Shown in pieces: positions 24,124 through 31,553 of a DNA stretch of 64,000 nucleotides; the first letter of the stretch is position 1, and every line of letters starts with the position of its first letter. The notes below the pieces were generated by a model that saw only the letters and a list, made by a program, of their open reading frames with translations, ran no database searches and had not been told where the DNA came from. The DNA is from an uncultured Bacillota bacterium (GTDB taxonomy: Bacteria; Bacillota; Dehalobacteriia; UBA7702), in NCBI GenBank assembly GCA_934702375.1, contig CAKUYE010000009.1:1-64000 (forward strand), written 5' to 3'. The position numbers and the translations under genes were made by a program.

Positions 24124-25554
24124 TTAATCGGCCCAAGTTTTGGCAAGACCGCCTTCGGCGGTTTCTCTATATTTTTTCGAGAGATCCTGTCCGGTTTCTT
24201 TCATTGTTTTTATGACCTTATCCAAAGAAATTTTCCTCGTAGTGCTGAGGAAATTTGCCAAGCTCACCGCATTGATGGCTCGCATAGCGGCAACGGCATT
24301 TCGCTCGATACAGGGGATCTGTACCAAACCGCAAACAGGGTCACAGGTCAAACCGAGATGATGCTCCATAGCAATTTCGGCGGCATATTCAATTTGCCCC
24401 AGATCCAACTCAAAAAGCTGTCCAAGCATAGATGCAGCCATGGCGCAGGCACTGCCGATCTCAGCCTGGCAACCGCACTCTGCACCGGAAATGGAAGCAT
24501 TGGTCTTGATCAGATTGCCAATAATCCCCCCGGCGGCCAAAGCCTTTACGATAGCATCATCACTATAACCGCGCTTTTTCTGTTGATAATACAGCACCGC
24601 CGGTACAACACCGGAAGCGCCGCAGGTCGGCGCCGTAACGATGCGATTACCACAGGCATTTTCTTCGCTTACGGCAAAGGCATAAGCACAGACCATGCGG
24701 TTTTCTCTGGTTTCTGCCGTTTCATCAATATGGTGCTGAGAAAAAAGGTATTTTGCCTTTCGCTGCACCTCCAAACCACCGGGGAGAATCCCCTCCTCAT
24801 TAAGGCCGGCACGGATACTATCCTTCATTGCCTGCCAGCAATCGCCAAGGTACGCAAAGATTTCAGGCCCTTCGAAGGCCTCCACGTACTGCCACAAAGC
24901 CCAATCCCGCTCTCGGCAATCTCTTGCGATATCCGCAAAAGAGCTGTGGGGATAAATGCTGGCAGGCTCAACATCGGCCCGCCCTTCGATTTTTATCTTA
25001 CCGCCGCCGACGCTGAAAATCCGCTCTTTTCCAAGGATTTTTTCTCCGGCAAAAGCTGTAAGCTCCATTGTGTTGGGATGAGGCATCAATGAGGTATAAT
25101 CAAAATCAACGGTAACCGGCAAAGGTTCAAAGGTTTTGCGAATCACCCGATCCGTTCCGTGACCAATCCCGGTTTTCGCAAGAGAGCCGTAAAGGCTCAC
25201 CTGAAATCGATCTGCGGCCGAGTAAGTTTTTCGCATAAAAAGACAGGCCCGCTCCGGCCCCATAGTATGAGAACTGGATGGGCCATAGCCAATGTTGTAC
25301 AGCTCCTTCAAAGAATGCATTCCCAAAGAAGCGCTCCCATCGTCGTTACCACCCTTGGAGCCTTCCTCAAAGAAAAAATCAATGGGTACCTGAAATATTT
25401 TTGATAGTTGATAAAAATGCTCTAAAGAAGGCTTGGAAACTCCTTTTTCCCATTTGGAAATGGCGCGATTACTGATTTGCAGCTGCTCTGCCAACTCCAT
25501 TTGCGACATACCGTTTTTCCTGCGCAAATAATGGATCTTTTCCGAATAATTCAT
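24124..25554 (-). CDS. XRE helix-turn-helix fused to iron-sulphur L-serine ammonia-lyase
   Basis: A 476-residue fusion. Residues about 3-62 form a Cro/C1-type helix-turn-helix (IHYLRRKNGMSQMELAEQLQ, then NRAISKWEKG). A single-chain L-serine dehydratase follows: beta domain with GPSSSHTMGPE, alpha domain with APTCGASGVVP, GAECGCQAEIGSA and CDPVCGLVQIPC, whose cysteines hold the 4Fe-4S cluster that deaminates serine to pyruvate and ammonia. The fusion suggests a trigger enzyme coupling serine or cluster status to transcription. ATG 25554 is chosen; a TTG eleven codons upstream is possible. A good promoter lies at 25613-25641. Confidence 0.92.
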   Translation of the reverse strand: MNYSEKIHYLRRKNGMSQMELAEQLQISNRAISKWEKGVSKPSLEHFYQLSKIFQVPIDFFFEEGSKGGNDDGSASLGMHSLKELYNIGYGPSSSHTMGPERACLFMRKTYSAADRFQVSLYGSLAKTGIGHGTDRVIRKTFEPLPVTVDFDYTSLMPHPNTMELTAFAGEKILGKERIFSVGGGKIKIEGRADVEPASIYPHSSFADIARDCRERDWALWQYVEAFEGPEIFAYLGDCWQAMKDSIRAGLNEEGILPGGLEVQRKAKYLFSQHHIDETAETRENRMVCAYAFAVSEENACGNRIVTAPTCGASGVVPAVLYYQQKKRGYSDDAIVKALAAGGIIGNLIKTNASISGAECGCQAEIGSACAMAASMLGQLFELDLGQIEYAAEIAMEHHLGLTCDPVCGLVQIPCIERNAVAAMRAINAVSLANFLSTTRKISLDKVIKTMKETGQDLSKKYRETAEGGLAKTWAD

Positions 25555-25612
25555 AACTTGATCTGCCTTTTCGCTTTCATAATACAAAAACTACAGAAAT
25601 CATACCAAATAT

Positions 25613-25641
25613 ATTATATATAATGATACCCCGTTTTGCAA
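25613..25641 (-). promoter_or_regulatory. Promoter of the HTH-serine dehydratase gene
   Basis: TTGCAA (25636-25641), 17-bp spacer, TATAAT (25613-25618). The surrounding A/T-rich ATATTATATATAAT stretch could be the fusion protein's own operator. Confidence 0.75.
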
Positions 25642-25686
25642 GAAATATAAAACAGAGAGCTATATACAATGTCTCCCATAAAACGG

Positions 25687-25719
25687 AAAAAAGAAGGAGC
25701 AGCCCAAAGACTGCCCCTT
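25687..25719 (-). terminator. Terminator of the toxin-immunity array
   Basis: Stem AAGGAGCAG / CTGCCCCTT (25694-25702 / 25711-25719, one mismatch) followed on the minus strand by a T-rich run. It closes the array just after the last family A gene. Confidence 0.7.
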
Positions 25720-25730
25720 AAAACCCTTCC

Positions 25731-26498
25731 TTAAGGATACAAATTATTAATCTTCTCGCATAGCTCGGCCACACCTTCGGCGTATTCCCAACCTTCGATG
25801 GGACGAATCTCTTGTAAATATCGGCTAAATCGTAAATATACAATTTCAAACTCCGCCGTTGGCTCCAATTGAATCAATTCATCCAAAAGATCCGATTTTT
25901 GCTTTGTCATAATCCAATTTACCGATTTGCATTTCGGGAGAGTTTTACAATACAGACGATCGTAGAAACGAAAAGCCTCACGTTTTTCGGCACTTTTGGG
26001 GCAATGCGACTCCTGCTCCTGCAATAATTGATATTTCAGGTAGACCGCCTGCACCAAATCTTCTTCATCGAAAAAACAATCCAAATCAAAAAAATCCTCA
26101 TCGGATCTTGTGGGCAGAGACGTATTACGATATACAATATCCAACAGCTCTACCCTTGAATTCCTTACGCGATTTCCTGTGATTTTATCCATCATGATCC
26201 CTAACAGACAAAATCGATTTGGCAAAAACGGAAAAGACATGATAGAAATCACAGGAATGGATATACCGATGGCAAACGCAATAACAGCCAAAGCAACGGA
26301 GATTCCTTTTATTCCAATTAACAACGACAACAAAAATAGTACCAGAGTAATCAACATTCCCCATGCGGCCATTATGGCAAAGGAAAATATATCATACTGA
26401 AATTCCAACCACTCCGGAAGGGGTTTTTCCAACAAAGCTTTCTTCCTCAAATATTCAAGATAGCGTTGCGAAGATAAAAATTTGCAAAATCGCTTCAC
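25731..26498 (-). CDS. Candidate immunity protein, family A copy 3
   Basis: A 255-residue membrane protein with two hydrophobic segments near residues 38-85. Its C-terminal 75 residues are nearly the same as those of the gene at 32047-32793 (CKSVNWIMTKQKSDLLDEL, then EIRPIEGWEYAEGV...LCEKINNLYP). The middle differs, so the family has a constant C-terminal domain and a variable centre. The copy at 32047 lies directly behind an RHS toxin with an ATGA overlap, which identifies the family as likely immunity proteins. This copy has no toxin in front of it: it is an orphan, the last gene before the array terminator. Confidence 0.65.
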   Translation of the reverse strand: MKRFCKFLSSQRYLEYLRKKALLEKPLPEWLEFQYDIFSFAIMAAWGMLITLVLFLLSLLIGIKGISVALAVIAFAIGISIPVISIMSFPFLPNRFCLLGIMMDKITGNRVRNSRVELLDIVYRNTSLPTRSDEDFFDLDCFFDEEDLVQAVYLKYQLLQEQESHCPKSAEKREAFRFYDRLYCKTLPKCKSVNWIMTKQKSDLLDELIQLEPTAEFEIVYLRFSRYLQEIRPIEGWEYAEGVAELCEKINNLYP

Positions 26499-26544
26499 TT
26501 TCGTTTTCTCCCGGCATACATTGCCAACCTAAAATTGCAAAGAA

Positions 26545-27051
26545 TTATCTCCATTTTTTCCCTTGATACTTTTCAGCGCAGCGCAACATAACTCCTCCGG
26601 CGGGATTATGTTTTGTTGCAATAAAGAAATATATAAAACAGACTACTGCCATATATCCACAATGGATAACAAACACTATGCCGGTGGCAAAATTAAGTGT
26701 TGGGATATAGTGAGATAGTACTGATAAAATCAATATTAATGCAAATAGGAACAAATGAATCAAGTAGCATCGATAAACAATTTCAAACCAAAAGCGATCC
26801 ACTTTCTCGTAAACGTTTTGATACCAATGAATCAGTAACAGCTTTTGGAAAAAATTGTAATCTTGCCGTATATACTTTAGCCTCTTCTTTGATTTTTTTA
26901 AATAGAAAATAAACCCTAAATAGTTAACGAACGAAAATCCGGACATTCCAAAAGCCATCAGATACACCAGTATCATTTTTTCTACGTAAAGAAATTGCCA
27001 AGCATCAAAACTATTCACAAACGAAGCTACCTTTAAGAATAATTCATCCAC
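26545..27051 (-). CDS. Orphan membrane protein E of the toxin array
   Basis: A 168-residue protein with about four membrane helices and a basic Lys/Arg-rich loop after the second. I recognise no family and see no relative in the window. GTG 27051 has AGAGGT eight bases upstream. It lies between small ORF S' and orphan family A copy 3, so it may be an immunity protein against a toxin no longer present. Confidence 0.6.
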   Translation of the reverse strand: MDELFLKVASFVNSFDAWQFLYVEKMILVYLMAFGMSGFSFVNYLGFIFYLKKSKKRLKYIRQDYNFFQKLLLIHWYQNVYEKVDRFWFEIVYRCYLIHLFLFALILILSVLSHYIPTLNFATGIVFVIHCGYMAVVCFIYFFIATKHNPAGGVMLRCAEKYQGKKWR

Positions 27052-27095
27052 AGACAGTTACCTCTACTCACAACTTGTATCAATACAATAGACAT

Positions 27096-27191
27096 TTATT
27101 TTAAAATACCACAATTGTCAATCCATGTCAACGAAGCCCCTAAAAATATATGTATCCGTACCATGGTAAATCTTCTTGTGTTTTCCTGCAT
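27096..27191 (-). pseudogene. Remnant of small ORF family S (copy 4)
   Basis: A 31-codon frame starting MQENTRRF, with an upstream in-frame SEKFCEEVLH shared with the copy at 28248-28502. It diverges after residue 9 and ends early. It directly follows the family C copy 2 gene, as copy 3 follows family C copy 1, so C-S is a repeated pair broken here by recombination. Confidence 0.45.
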
Positions 27192-27239
27192 ATGCAGCAC
27201 TTCTTCGCAAAATTTTTCAGACAATCCACCAACAAAAGC

Positions 27240-27821
27240 TTATTCCCATTGCATCACTTTCGCAAACTCATCCGGAAAACCTTCGGGATAGCTATCGGTA
27301 TCTGTCAATCGAATATCCACTAATAAATTAACTTTCTCATAAAAAGAGACCTCAAATACACAGCTATTTGAATAGAGCGGATATTTTTCTACAATTTGAT
27401 CGATTTGCTTTATTTTTTCCGCAGTTGCATAAAAAAAGAGATTAAGGTATCCATAGTCATTGCAATTGAATACTTCTACTTCAAATTTTACTCGATGATA
27501 TCTCTCGGTAGATTCTATATCAGGAAGATACGCCGATATTGGATAATATGCAATTCGTGCAACGTCATCAAAACCCCGTAGGCAACATTTTACAGTAATA
27601 AGGTTAATATCCTTAAAGTTTAACCCATACTTTGCGTATATCCGCAGCCCCCAATATTCCAATAAAATCAATACCGACAAAAAGCAAAGCAAGAACCATT
27701 CACGCATAAAAATGGAAAACAAGCCTACCCCAATATCTAAAATAGCCAAAAAGATTTTACAGCCATCGTAATCATTCCTTTTGATCTGTTGATGCAACTC
27801 TAAATAATCAATCTTTTTCAT
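27240..27821 (-). CDS. Candidate immunity protein, family C copy 2
   Basis: A 193-residue protein (MKKIDYLELHQQ...) with two membrane helices near residues 20-65 and a cytoplasmic domain. It ends YPEGFPDEFAKVMQWE exactly as the family C copy 1 gene at 28518. The frame is open upstream to 27908 through an RHS-core scar and half of a palindrome, so the annotated start is the first Met after the scar; its ribosome-binding site is weak. I infer an orphan immunity gene fused to RHS debris. Confidence 0.6.
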   Translation of the reverse strand: MKKIDYLELHQQIKRNDYDGCKIFLAILDIGVGLFSIFMREWFLLCFLSVLILLEYWGLRIYAKYGLNFKDINLITVKCCLRGFDDVARIAYYPISAYLPDIESTERYHRVKFEVEVFNCNDYGYLNLFFYATAEKIKQIDQIVEKYPLYSNSCVFEVSFYEKVNLLVDIRLTDTDSYPEGFPDEFAKVMQWE

Positions 27822-27902
27822 AACGCATTTTACCGGAATTTGAATGAGACTATCTTTTAATCCAAAATTATCATAAGAGTGTACGAATATTGCTGATACG
27901 CA
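27822..27902 (-). pseudogene. RHS-core scar in front of family C copy 2
   Basis: The frame reads GCVSAIFVHSYDNFGLKDS. The last part corresponds to SNYGNLGLKDSY in the YD-repeat core of the RHS protein (about 34210-34260), and the first part equals the scar at 31375-31476. It joins the palindrome to the immunity gene. Confidence 0.65.
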
Positions 27903-27985
27903 CCCCATACCGGAAAACCGGTATGGGGAATGCGGATCATTTCATATCATTTGCGCTGTTGTTTCTTTTTCTGTTTTTTAAACTG
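27886..27985. repeat. 100-bp exact direct repeat, copy 1
   Basis: Bases 27886-27985 equal 31454-31553 without a mismatch. The repeat contains the GC-rich palindrome and the last 13 codons of a family B gene. Confidence 0.93.
27903..27928. repeat. GC-rich palindrome P3
   Basis: An 11-bp inverted repeat CCCCATACCGG / CCGGTATGGGG with an AAAA loop, just after the family B copy 3 stop codon. No T-run follows, so it is not a standard terminator. Confidence 0.9.
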
Positions 27986-28351
27986 TCTGCTTTTGTAATT
28001 GCAATAAACCATACATGGTAGAATGATAAGAAATATATATGCATCAACAATACTAATATTGATCCAGAAAATTTTGGAAAGCAAAGAGGGGTCTTTTACC
28101 ACAAAGTACAATATCAAATCCACCACAAATAAGAGATATCCCAATATTTCCAGATAGACAGAAGGCTTGAGAAACCATCTACGAGAAGAACGCTTGGAGA
28201 AAATCAAAAAAAGACGTAATCCGTCCGGAACTTGCAATAAAAATTTTTCATGAAGTTCCGCTACCACGGTTGTCTGTTCGTCGCTGTAATACGCACCTGA
28301 CATACAACCTACAAACATCCAAATACCACATTCTAACAAGCTCATAGCCAT
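27947..28351 (-). CDS. Family B membrane protein, copy 3
   Basis: A 134-residue protein with an N-terminal hydrophobic segment, a conserved middle (DEQTTV...FLIFSKRSSRRWFLKPSVYLEILGYLLF), two further membrane helices and a very basic Lys/Gln/Arg tail. Two close paralogues lie at 29729 and 31515, each ending one cassette of the array and followed by the palindrome. Because it recurs in every cassette while the candidate immunity genes vary, it may serve a general function rather than neutralise one toxin. GAGGAA precedes ATG 28351. It overlaps small ORF S copy 3. Confidence 0.7.
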   Translation of the reverse strand: MAMSLLECGIWMFVGCMSGAYYSDEQTTVVAELHEKFLLQVPDGLRLFLIFSKRSSRRWFLKPSVYLEILGYLLFVVDLILYFVVKDPSLLSKIFWINISIVDAYIFLIILPCMVYCNYKSRQFKKQKKKQQRK

Positions 28352-28469
28352 TTCCTCGATGTAACTTTAGAAAATACAACACCACCCAAGTAACGCCCAA
28401 CAGAAGCGCCCAGGCCTCTTCGAATTTGACTTCTTTCTCCACGAAAAAGCTTCTTGTGTTTTCCTGCAT
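28248..28469 (-). CDS. Small ORF S, copy 3
   Basis: A 73-codon ORF starting MQENTRSFFVEKEVKFEEAW, with one membrane helix (ALLLGVTWVVLYFLKL). An in-frame TTG eleven codons upstream would add SEKICEEVLH. Its last 35 codons overlap the family B gene in another frame. Related shorter or broken ORFs precede the other B genes (31954-32037, 30066-30191) or follow a family C gene (27096-27191). It may be a small membrane peptide coupled to B, or a decaying 5' part of B. Confidence 0.5.
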   Translation of the reverse strand: MQENTRSFFVEKEVKFEEAWALLLGVTWVVLYFLKLHRGNGYELVRMWYLDVCRLYVRCVLQRRTDNRGSGTS

Positions 28470-28517
28470 ATGCAGCACTTCTTCACAAATTTTTTCAGAC
28501 AATCCATCAACAAAAGC

Positions 28518-29090
28518 TTATTCCCATTGCATCACCTTCGCAAACTCATCCGGAAAGCCTTCGGGATAGCTATAGTCCGTTAGCAAAGAAACATCGGAAA
28601 GCACACATAATTTCGGGTAATATGTAATGTGCAGCGGAATTTCTTTAAAACAAAACATCTTTATAAGCCGCAATATTTCATTTGCTTTTTCCATGTTGTA
28701 ATAGGCAAAGCATAAGCGATACCTGTTTTTAGGAAAGCTTTTCTTTTGATAGCGCACCCAAAAGCTCACTTCTAAAATGTCTTGAGAAGGATCATCATAT
28801 CTTTCGTAGGAAGAGTGCGTATTCATCGACACAATATATCCCGTAAAAGAAATTTTTCGAGGGTCTTTCTTCACCAAAACATACAAATGCCTTTCCGCAA
28901 GAAAAATAACCGTTTCTAAAATCAACAGGCATCCCAGCAATACGCAATAAAAATAATCTCCCACAAAGAGATTTTTAACAGCAAGAAAGGCAAACAGAGC
29001 ATCGAAAGGAACGAGAACAAGCAAGAATCCCACGGGGATATCGCTTCTGACATTTTGATTTTGCTTTAAAGGATCAAATTTGTTAGCCAT
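28518..29090 (-). CDS. Candidate immunity protein, family C copy 1
   Basis: A 190-residue protein with two N-terminal membrane helices (about 20-65) and a soluble domain. It ends YPEGFPDEFAKVMQWE, as does the gene at 27240, though the rest has diverged strongly. It follows the HExxH gene by about 40 bp. I infer an immunity protein from position and paralogy; no biochemical motif supports this. Confidence 0.6.
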   Translation of the reverse strand: MANKFDPLKQNQNVRSDIPVGFLLVLVPFDALFAFLAVKNLFVGDYFYCVLLGCLLILETVIFLAERHLYVLVKKDPRKISFTGYIVSMNTHSSYERYDDPSQDILEVSFWVRYQKKSFPKNRYRLCFAYYNMEKANEILRLIKMFCFKEIPLHITYYPKLCVLSDVSLLTDYSYPEGFPDEFAKVMQWE

Positions 29091-29133
29091 GTTAATGTCC
29101 TTTTAAGGCTTTAGTCTCGGTCTTTACATAACA

Positions 29134-29613
29134 TCAAGGATGTTCCCTTGTTTCTGCATAATCCCACACGATCACGTCGGAGTAGTACTTTGCCTGTCTC
29201 TCCATCTTTGCATCCATAATATCAAAATCTTTTATCCATTGAAAATAATGACTCAGCTCATGAGCCATTGATCCAAGTATTGCAGCAAGAGCATTATCTT
29301 TACCAAAGCTCTCTAAGATATCTTCATAATCATCTACGGCAATGCGTATATAAGGCTCTTGGGTTTTATCAAATGGTCCCCAAAATGTTGCGGATGCACG
29401 TTCACCGGTTGTTGAAATCAAATACTTTTTGTTCTTAAAATAGATCGGCACGCGCATGGGGAATTCATATTCACGCCGCAACCAAGCACCAAACTCCAAA
29501 CAGGCGCGGTGCACCTCCGGATCCACTCCGGCATCAAAACGCAGCCGCAAACCATGCCGACAAGAAAGGTCAAGATATTGGCTCCAATCGTCACATTCCC
29601 ATAATCTTCTCAT
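29134..29613 (-). CDS. HExxH zincin-like protein D, probable immunity or accessory protein
   Basis: A 159-residue soluble protein with MAHELSHYFQWI near residue 116, an HExxH zinc-protease signature as in SprT-like domains. It starts MRRLWECDDWSQYL. The ATG overlaps (ATGA) the stop of a short open frame ending ERLARIGGNEL, which looks like the tail of a toxin whose front is lost; such overlaps are typical of toxin-immunity pairs. I recall similar small HExxH proteins beside polymorphic toxins in Firmicutes, but cannot verify this here. No signal peptide. Confidence 0.65.
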   Translation of the reverse strand: MRRLWECDDWSQYLDLSCRHGLRLRFDAGVDPEVHRACLEFGAWLRREYEFPMRVPIYFKNKKYLISTTGERASATFWGPFDKTQEPYIRIAVDDYEDILESFGKDNALAAILGSMAHELSHYFQWIKDFDIMDAKMERQAKYYSDVIVWDYAETREHP

Positions 29614-29695
29614 AATTCATTTCCGCCTATTCTTGCTAGTCTTTCTTTGTTTATATTTCCGGTGTCCTTTTTACTTGGATGACGATATTGATATG
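29614..29695 (-). pseudogene. Toxin C-terminal remnant in front of protein D
   Basis: From the palindrome P2 the frame reads into AYQYRHPSKKDTGNINKERL and RIGGNEL, about 28 codons, and ends in a TGA that overlaps the ATG of gene D. It has no start codon. I infer the last part of a displaced toxin module. Confidence 0.5.
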
Positions 29696-29723
29696 CCCCG
29701 ATACCGGATATCCGGTATCGGGG
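29696..29723. repeat. GC-rich palindrome P2 (variant)
   Basis: A 28-bp perfect palindrome with arms CCCCGATACCGG / CCGGTATCGGGG. Compared with P1 and P3 it has one extra G in one arm matched by an extra C in the other, a compensatory change that keeps the stem. Confidence 0.9.
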
Positions 29724-29728
29724 ACGTA

Positions 29729-30136
29729 TCATAACGATTTACGATGTTTCTTTTTCTGTTTTTTAAACTGCCTGCTTTTGTGATTGCAGTAAAGTGAACA
29801 TGGTCCAAGAATACAAATCACATAAACATTAACAATCGCTAAGTTAGCTATAGACACCTGATAAATCATATCAGGATTTTTCACAATAAAGTGCAATATT
29901 AAATTCACCACAAATAAAATATATCCCAATATTTCCAAATAAACAGATGGTCTGAGAAACCATTTACGAGAAGAACGCTTTGAAAAAATCAAAAATCGGC
30001 GCAATCCGTCCGAAACCCGTAATAGAAATTTTTCATAAATCTCTGCTGTCACGGTTGTCTGTTCATCAATATAATATGCAGCAGACATACAACCTACAAA
30101 CATCCAAATGCCACATTCTAATAAGCTCATAACCAT
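29729..30136 (-). CDS. Family B membrane protein, copy 2
   Basis: A 135-residue paralogue of the genes at 27947 and 31515, with the same three hydrophobic segments, the FLIFSKRSSRKWFL motif and a basic C-terminal tail (KSRQFKKQKKKHRKSL). GAGGAAATGGTT precedes and includes the ATG. Palindrome P2 follows its stop codon. Confidence 0.7.
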   Translation of the reverse strand: MVMSLLECGIWMFVGCMSAAYYIDEQTTVTAEIYEKFLLRVSDGLRRFLIFSKRSSRKWFLRPSVYLEILGYILFVVNLILHFIVKNPDMIYQVSIANLAIVNVYVICILGPCSLYCNHKSRQFKKQKKKHRKSL

Positions 30137-30191
30137 TTCCTCGATGCAACTTTAGAAAATACAACACCACCCAAGTAACTCCCAAAAGCAT
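30066..30191 (-). pseudogene. Remnant of small ORF S, copy 2
   Basis: A 41-codon frame starting MLLGVTWVVLYFLKLHRG, equal to the membrane part of S copy 3, overlapping the start of family B copy 2 in another frame. Its N-terminal half is replaced by unrelated sequence. Confidence 0.45.
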
Positions 30192-30238
30192 CTTAGTGAT
30201 TTAGCTTCATACTCTATAATCACAGAGTGGCATGCCAT

Positions 30239-31102
30239 TTACGGATACATTCGATTGATTAGATGTAAAATCTCCAATGCGAGAGGTGAATAATCCTTTC
30301 CTTTAAGAGGACGAATTTCTTTTATAACTTTGCTTTTTAAATAGTACTCCACTTCATACTGCATATCGGGATCAATCTCACGTAGTTTTTTAAATAATTG
30401 CCATTTCTTTGCGGTAAAAACAATCCGCAATTGCATCAATCCACGTCGATTTTTTCGTTTTACCAACACTGTATCATGAATTCCATTCAGAACTTTCTCA
30501 TAGGTTGGGCGTATTTTCTGACTTAAATCAAAGAAGCAAATATACCCTCTGATAATACGCATGGACTCGGGAAAATAAAGAGCAGCATCACCAATTGCAA
30601 AAAAATTATAATCGGATTCATCCACAAAATGCCATATTTCCAAATTCTCTGTTTTCGTTCTATTCTTTTTCCGGTCAAAATGATAAGTCAAAAATACTAA
30701 ATCAGCAAAGACCATCAAAAGCGTAGCACCTGCAATTAACGATAACGAAATAATAGCAATGTATGAAGCAATAACCCTGTCCTCTATAGTATCGAAATCA
30801 TCAGGAGAACAAACAAGGAGCACCAGCAATAATGCGATAACAACACATTTAAACCATCCTGACATAAAGCTCTTTTTGTATAACCAATAAAAATTCTCAT
30901 TATATTGAGCAGTTTTCTTTGACTCCGTTGACAATTCAGAAGAATCCAAATAGATATCACTAAAATCAGAGGTGCTGGACCACCAAATGCCATCGGTTAT
31001 TTCTTCGTAACCTGCCGCTTTCGGATCAAAATCATAATCATCTGCCCCTTTAATGATCTCGTCAATACGTTTTTCTTCTCTAGACTTTAAATCATCGGTC
31101 AC
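30239..31102 (-). CDS. Candidate immunity protein, family A copy 2
   Basis: A 287-residue protein with an acidic N-terminus, two membrane helices (about 85-140) and a soluble domain ending IKEIRPLKGKDY...LINRMYP, the family A signature in diverged form. The GTG start at 31102 has AAGGAG eight bases upstream. It follows a toxin C-terminal remnant by 12 bases, the layout expected for the cognate immunity gene of that displaced toxin. Confidence 0.68.
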   Translation of the reverse strand: MTDDLKSREEKRIDEIIKGADDYDFDPKAAGYEEITDGIWWSSTSDFSDIYLDSSELSTESKKTAQYNENFYWLYKKSFMSGWFKCVVIALLLVLLVCSPDDFDTIEDRVIASYIAIISLSLIAGATLLMVFADLVFLTYHFDRKKNRTKTENLEIWHFVDESDYNFFAIGDAALYFPESMRIIRGYICFFDLSQKIRPTYEKVLNGIHDTVLVKRKNRRGLMQLRIVFTAKKWQLFKKLREIDPDMQYEVEYYLKSKVIKEIRPLKGKDYSPLALEILHLINRMYP

Positions 31103-31114
31103 ATCAAGGTCTCC

Positions 31115-31324
31115 TTAACTGTTTTTATATCGATTATATCCCCAAGAGCCAAAAAAGCTAATATAACCAGAGTATTGGGACGACAGATATTTCTTTGTTC
31201 TAAATTTTGCTTTTCCATATCTATTACTGCGGTACCAACGCTGATAATCTTTAGTACCACTTTTTTGCCTTAATCCCCAATATGCTTTTTCTTTGCTATA
31301 TGCCCATGAATTAAAAGAACCTGT
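31115..31324 (-). pseudogene. Orphan RHS toxin C-terminal fragment
   Basis: An open frame of about 68 codons without a start codon, reading FNSWAYSKEKAYWGLRQ and later QRWYRSNRYGKAKF, ending NRYKNS. It is rich in Tyr, Trp, Arg and Lys like the tip of the intact RHS protein but not the same. In-frame stops lie just upstream, and a piece of RHS core precedes it. It is the remnant of an earlier RHS tip, pushed downstream when the present tip was acquired. Confidence 0.65.
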
Positions 31325-31374
31325 TTAAAGATATTATATCTTTACGTATGTACTTGTCTTTCTTCTCCGATTCA

Positions 31375-31476
31375 TTATGTATTATTGGCTATATTCCCAC
31401 GGTCATCAAAAATATAACTGTCCTTTAAACCAAGATCACCATCAGGAGGTGAAAATATTGCTGATACGCACCCCAT
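31375..31476 (-). pseudogene. RHS-core scar upstream of the orphan toxin fragment
   Basis: The frame starts at an ATG inside palindrome P1, reads MGCVSAIF, continues into GDLGLKDSYIFDDRGNI and stops. The second part matches GNLGLKDSYTFDERGNI of the intact RHS core (about 34195-34260). The same junction point appears in the scar at 27822-27902. Confidence 0.75.
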
Positions 31477-31553
31477 ACCGGAAAACCGGTATGGGGAATG
31501 CGGATCATTTCATATCATTTGCGCTGTTGTTTCTTTTTCTGTTTTTTAAACTG
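31454..31553. repeat. 100-bp exact direct repeat, copy 2
   Basis: Identical to 27886-27985. It spans the upstream scar start, palindrome P1 and the end of family B copy 1. Confidence 0.93.
31471..31496. repeat. GC-rich palindrome P1
   Basis: Same sequence as P3: CCCCATACCGG, AAAA, CCGGTATGGGG, located after the stop codon of family B copy 1. Confidence 0.9.

Noticed and set aside
27903..27928. Palindromes P1-P3 as Rho-independent terminators
   Set aside because: No T-run follows on either strand.
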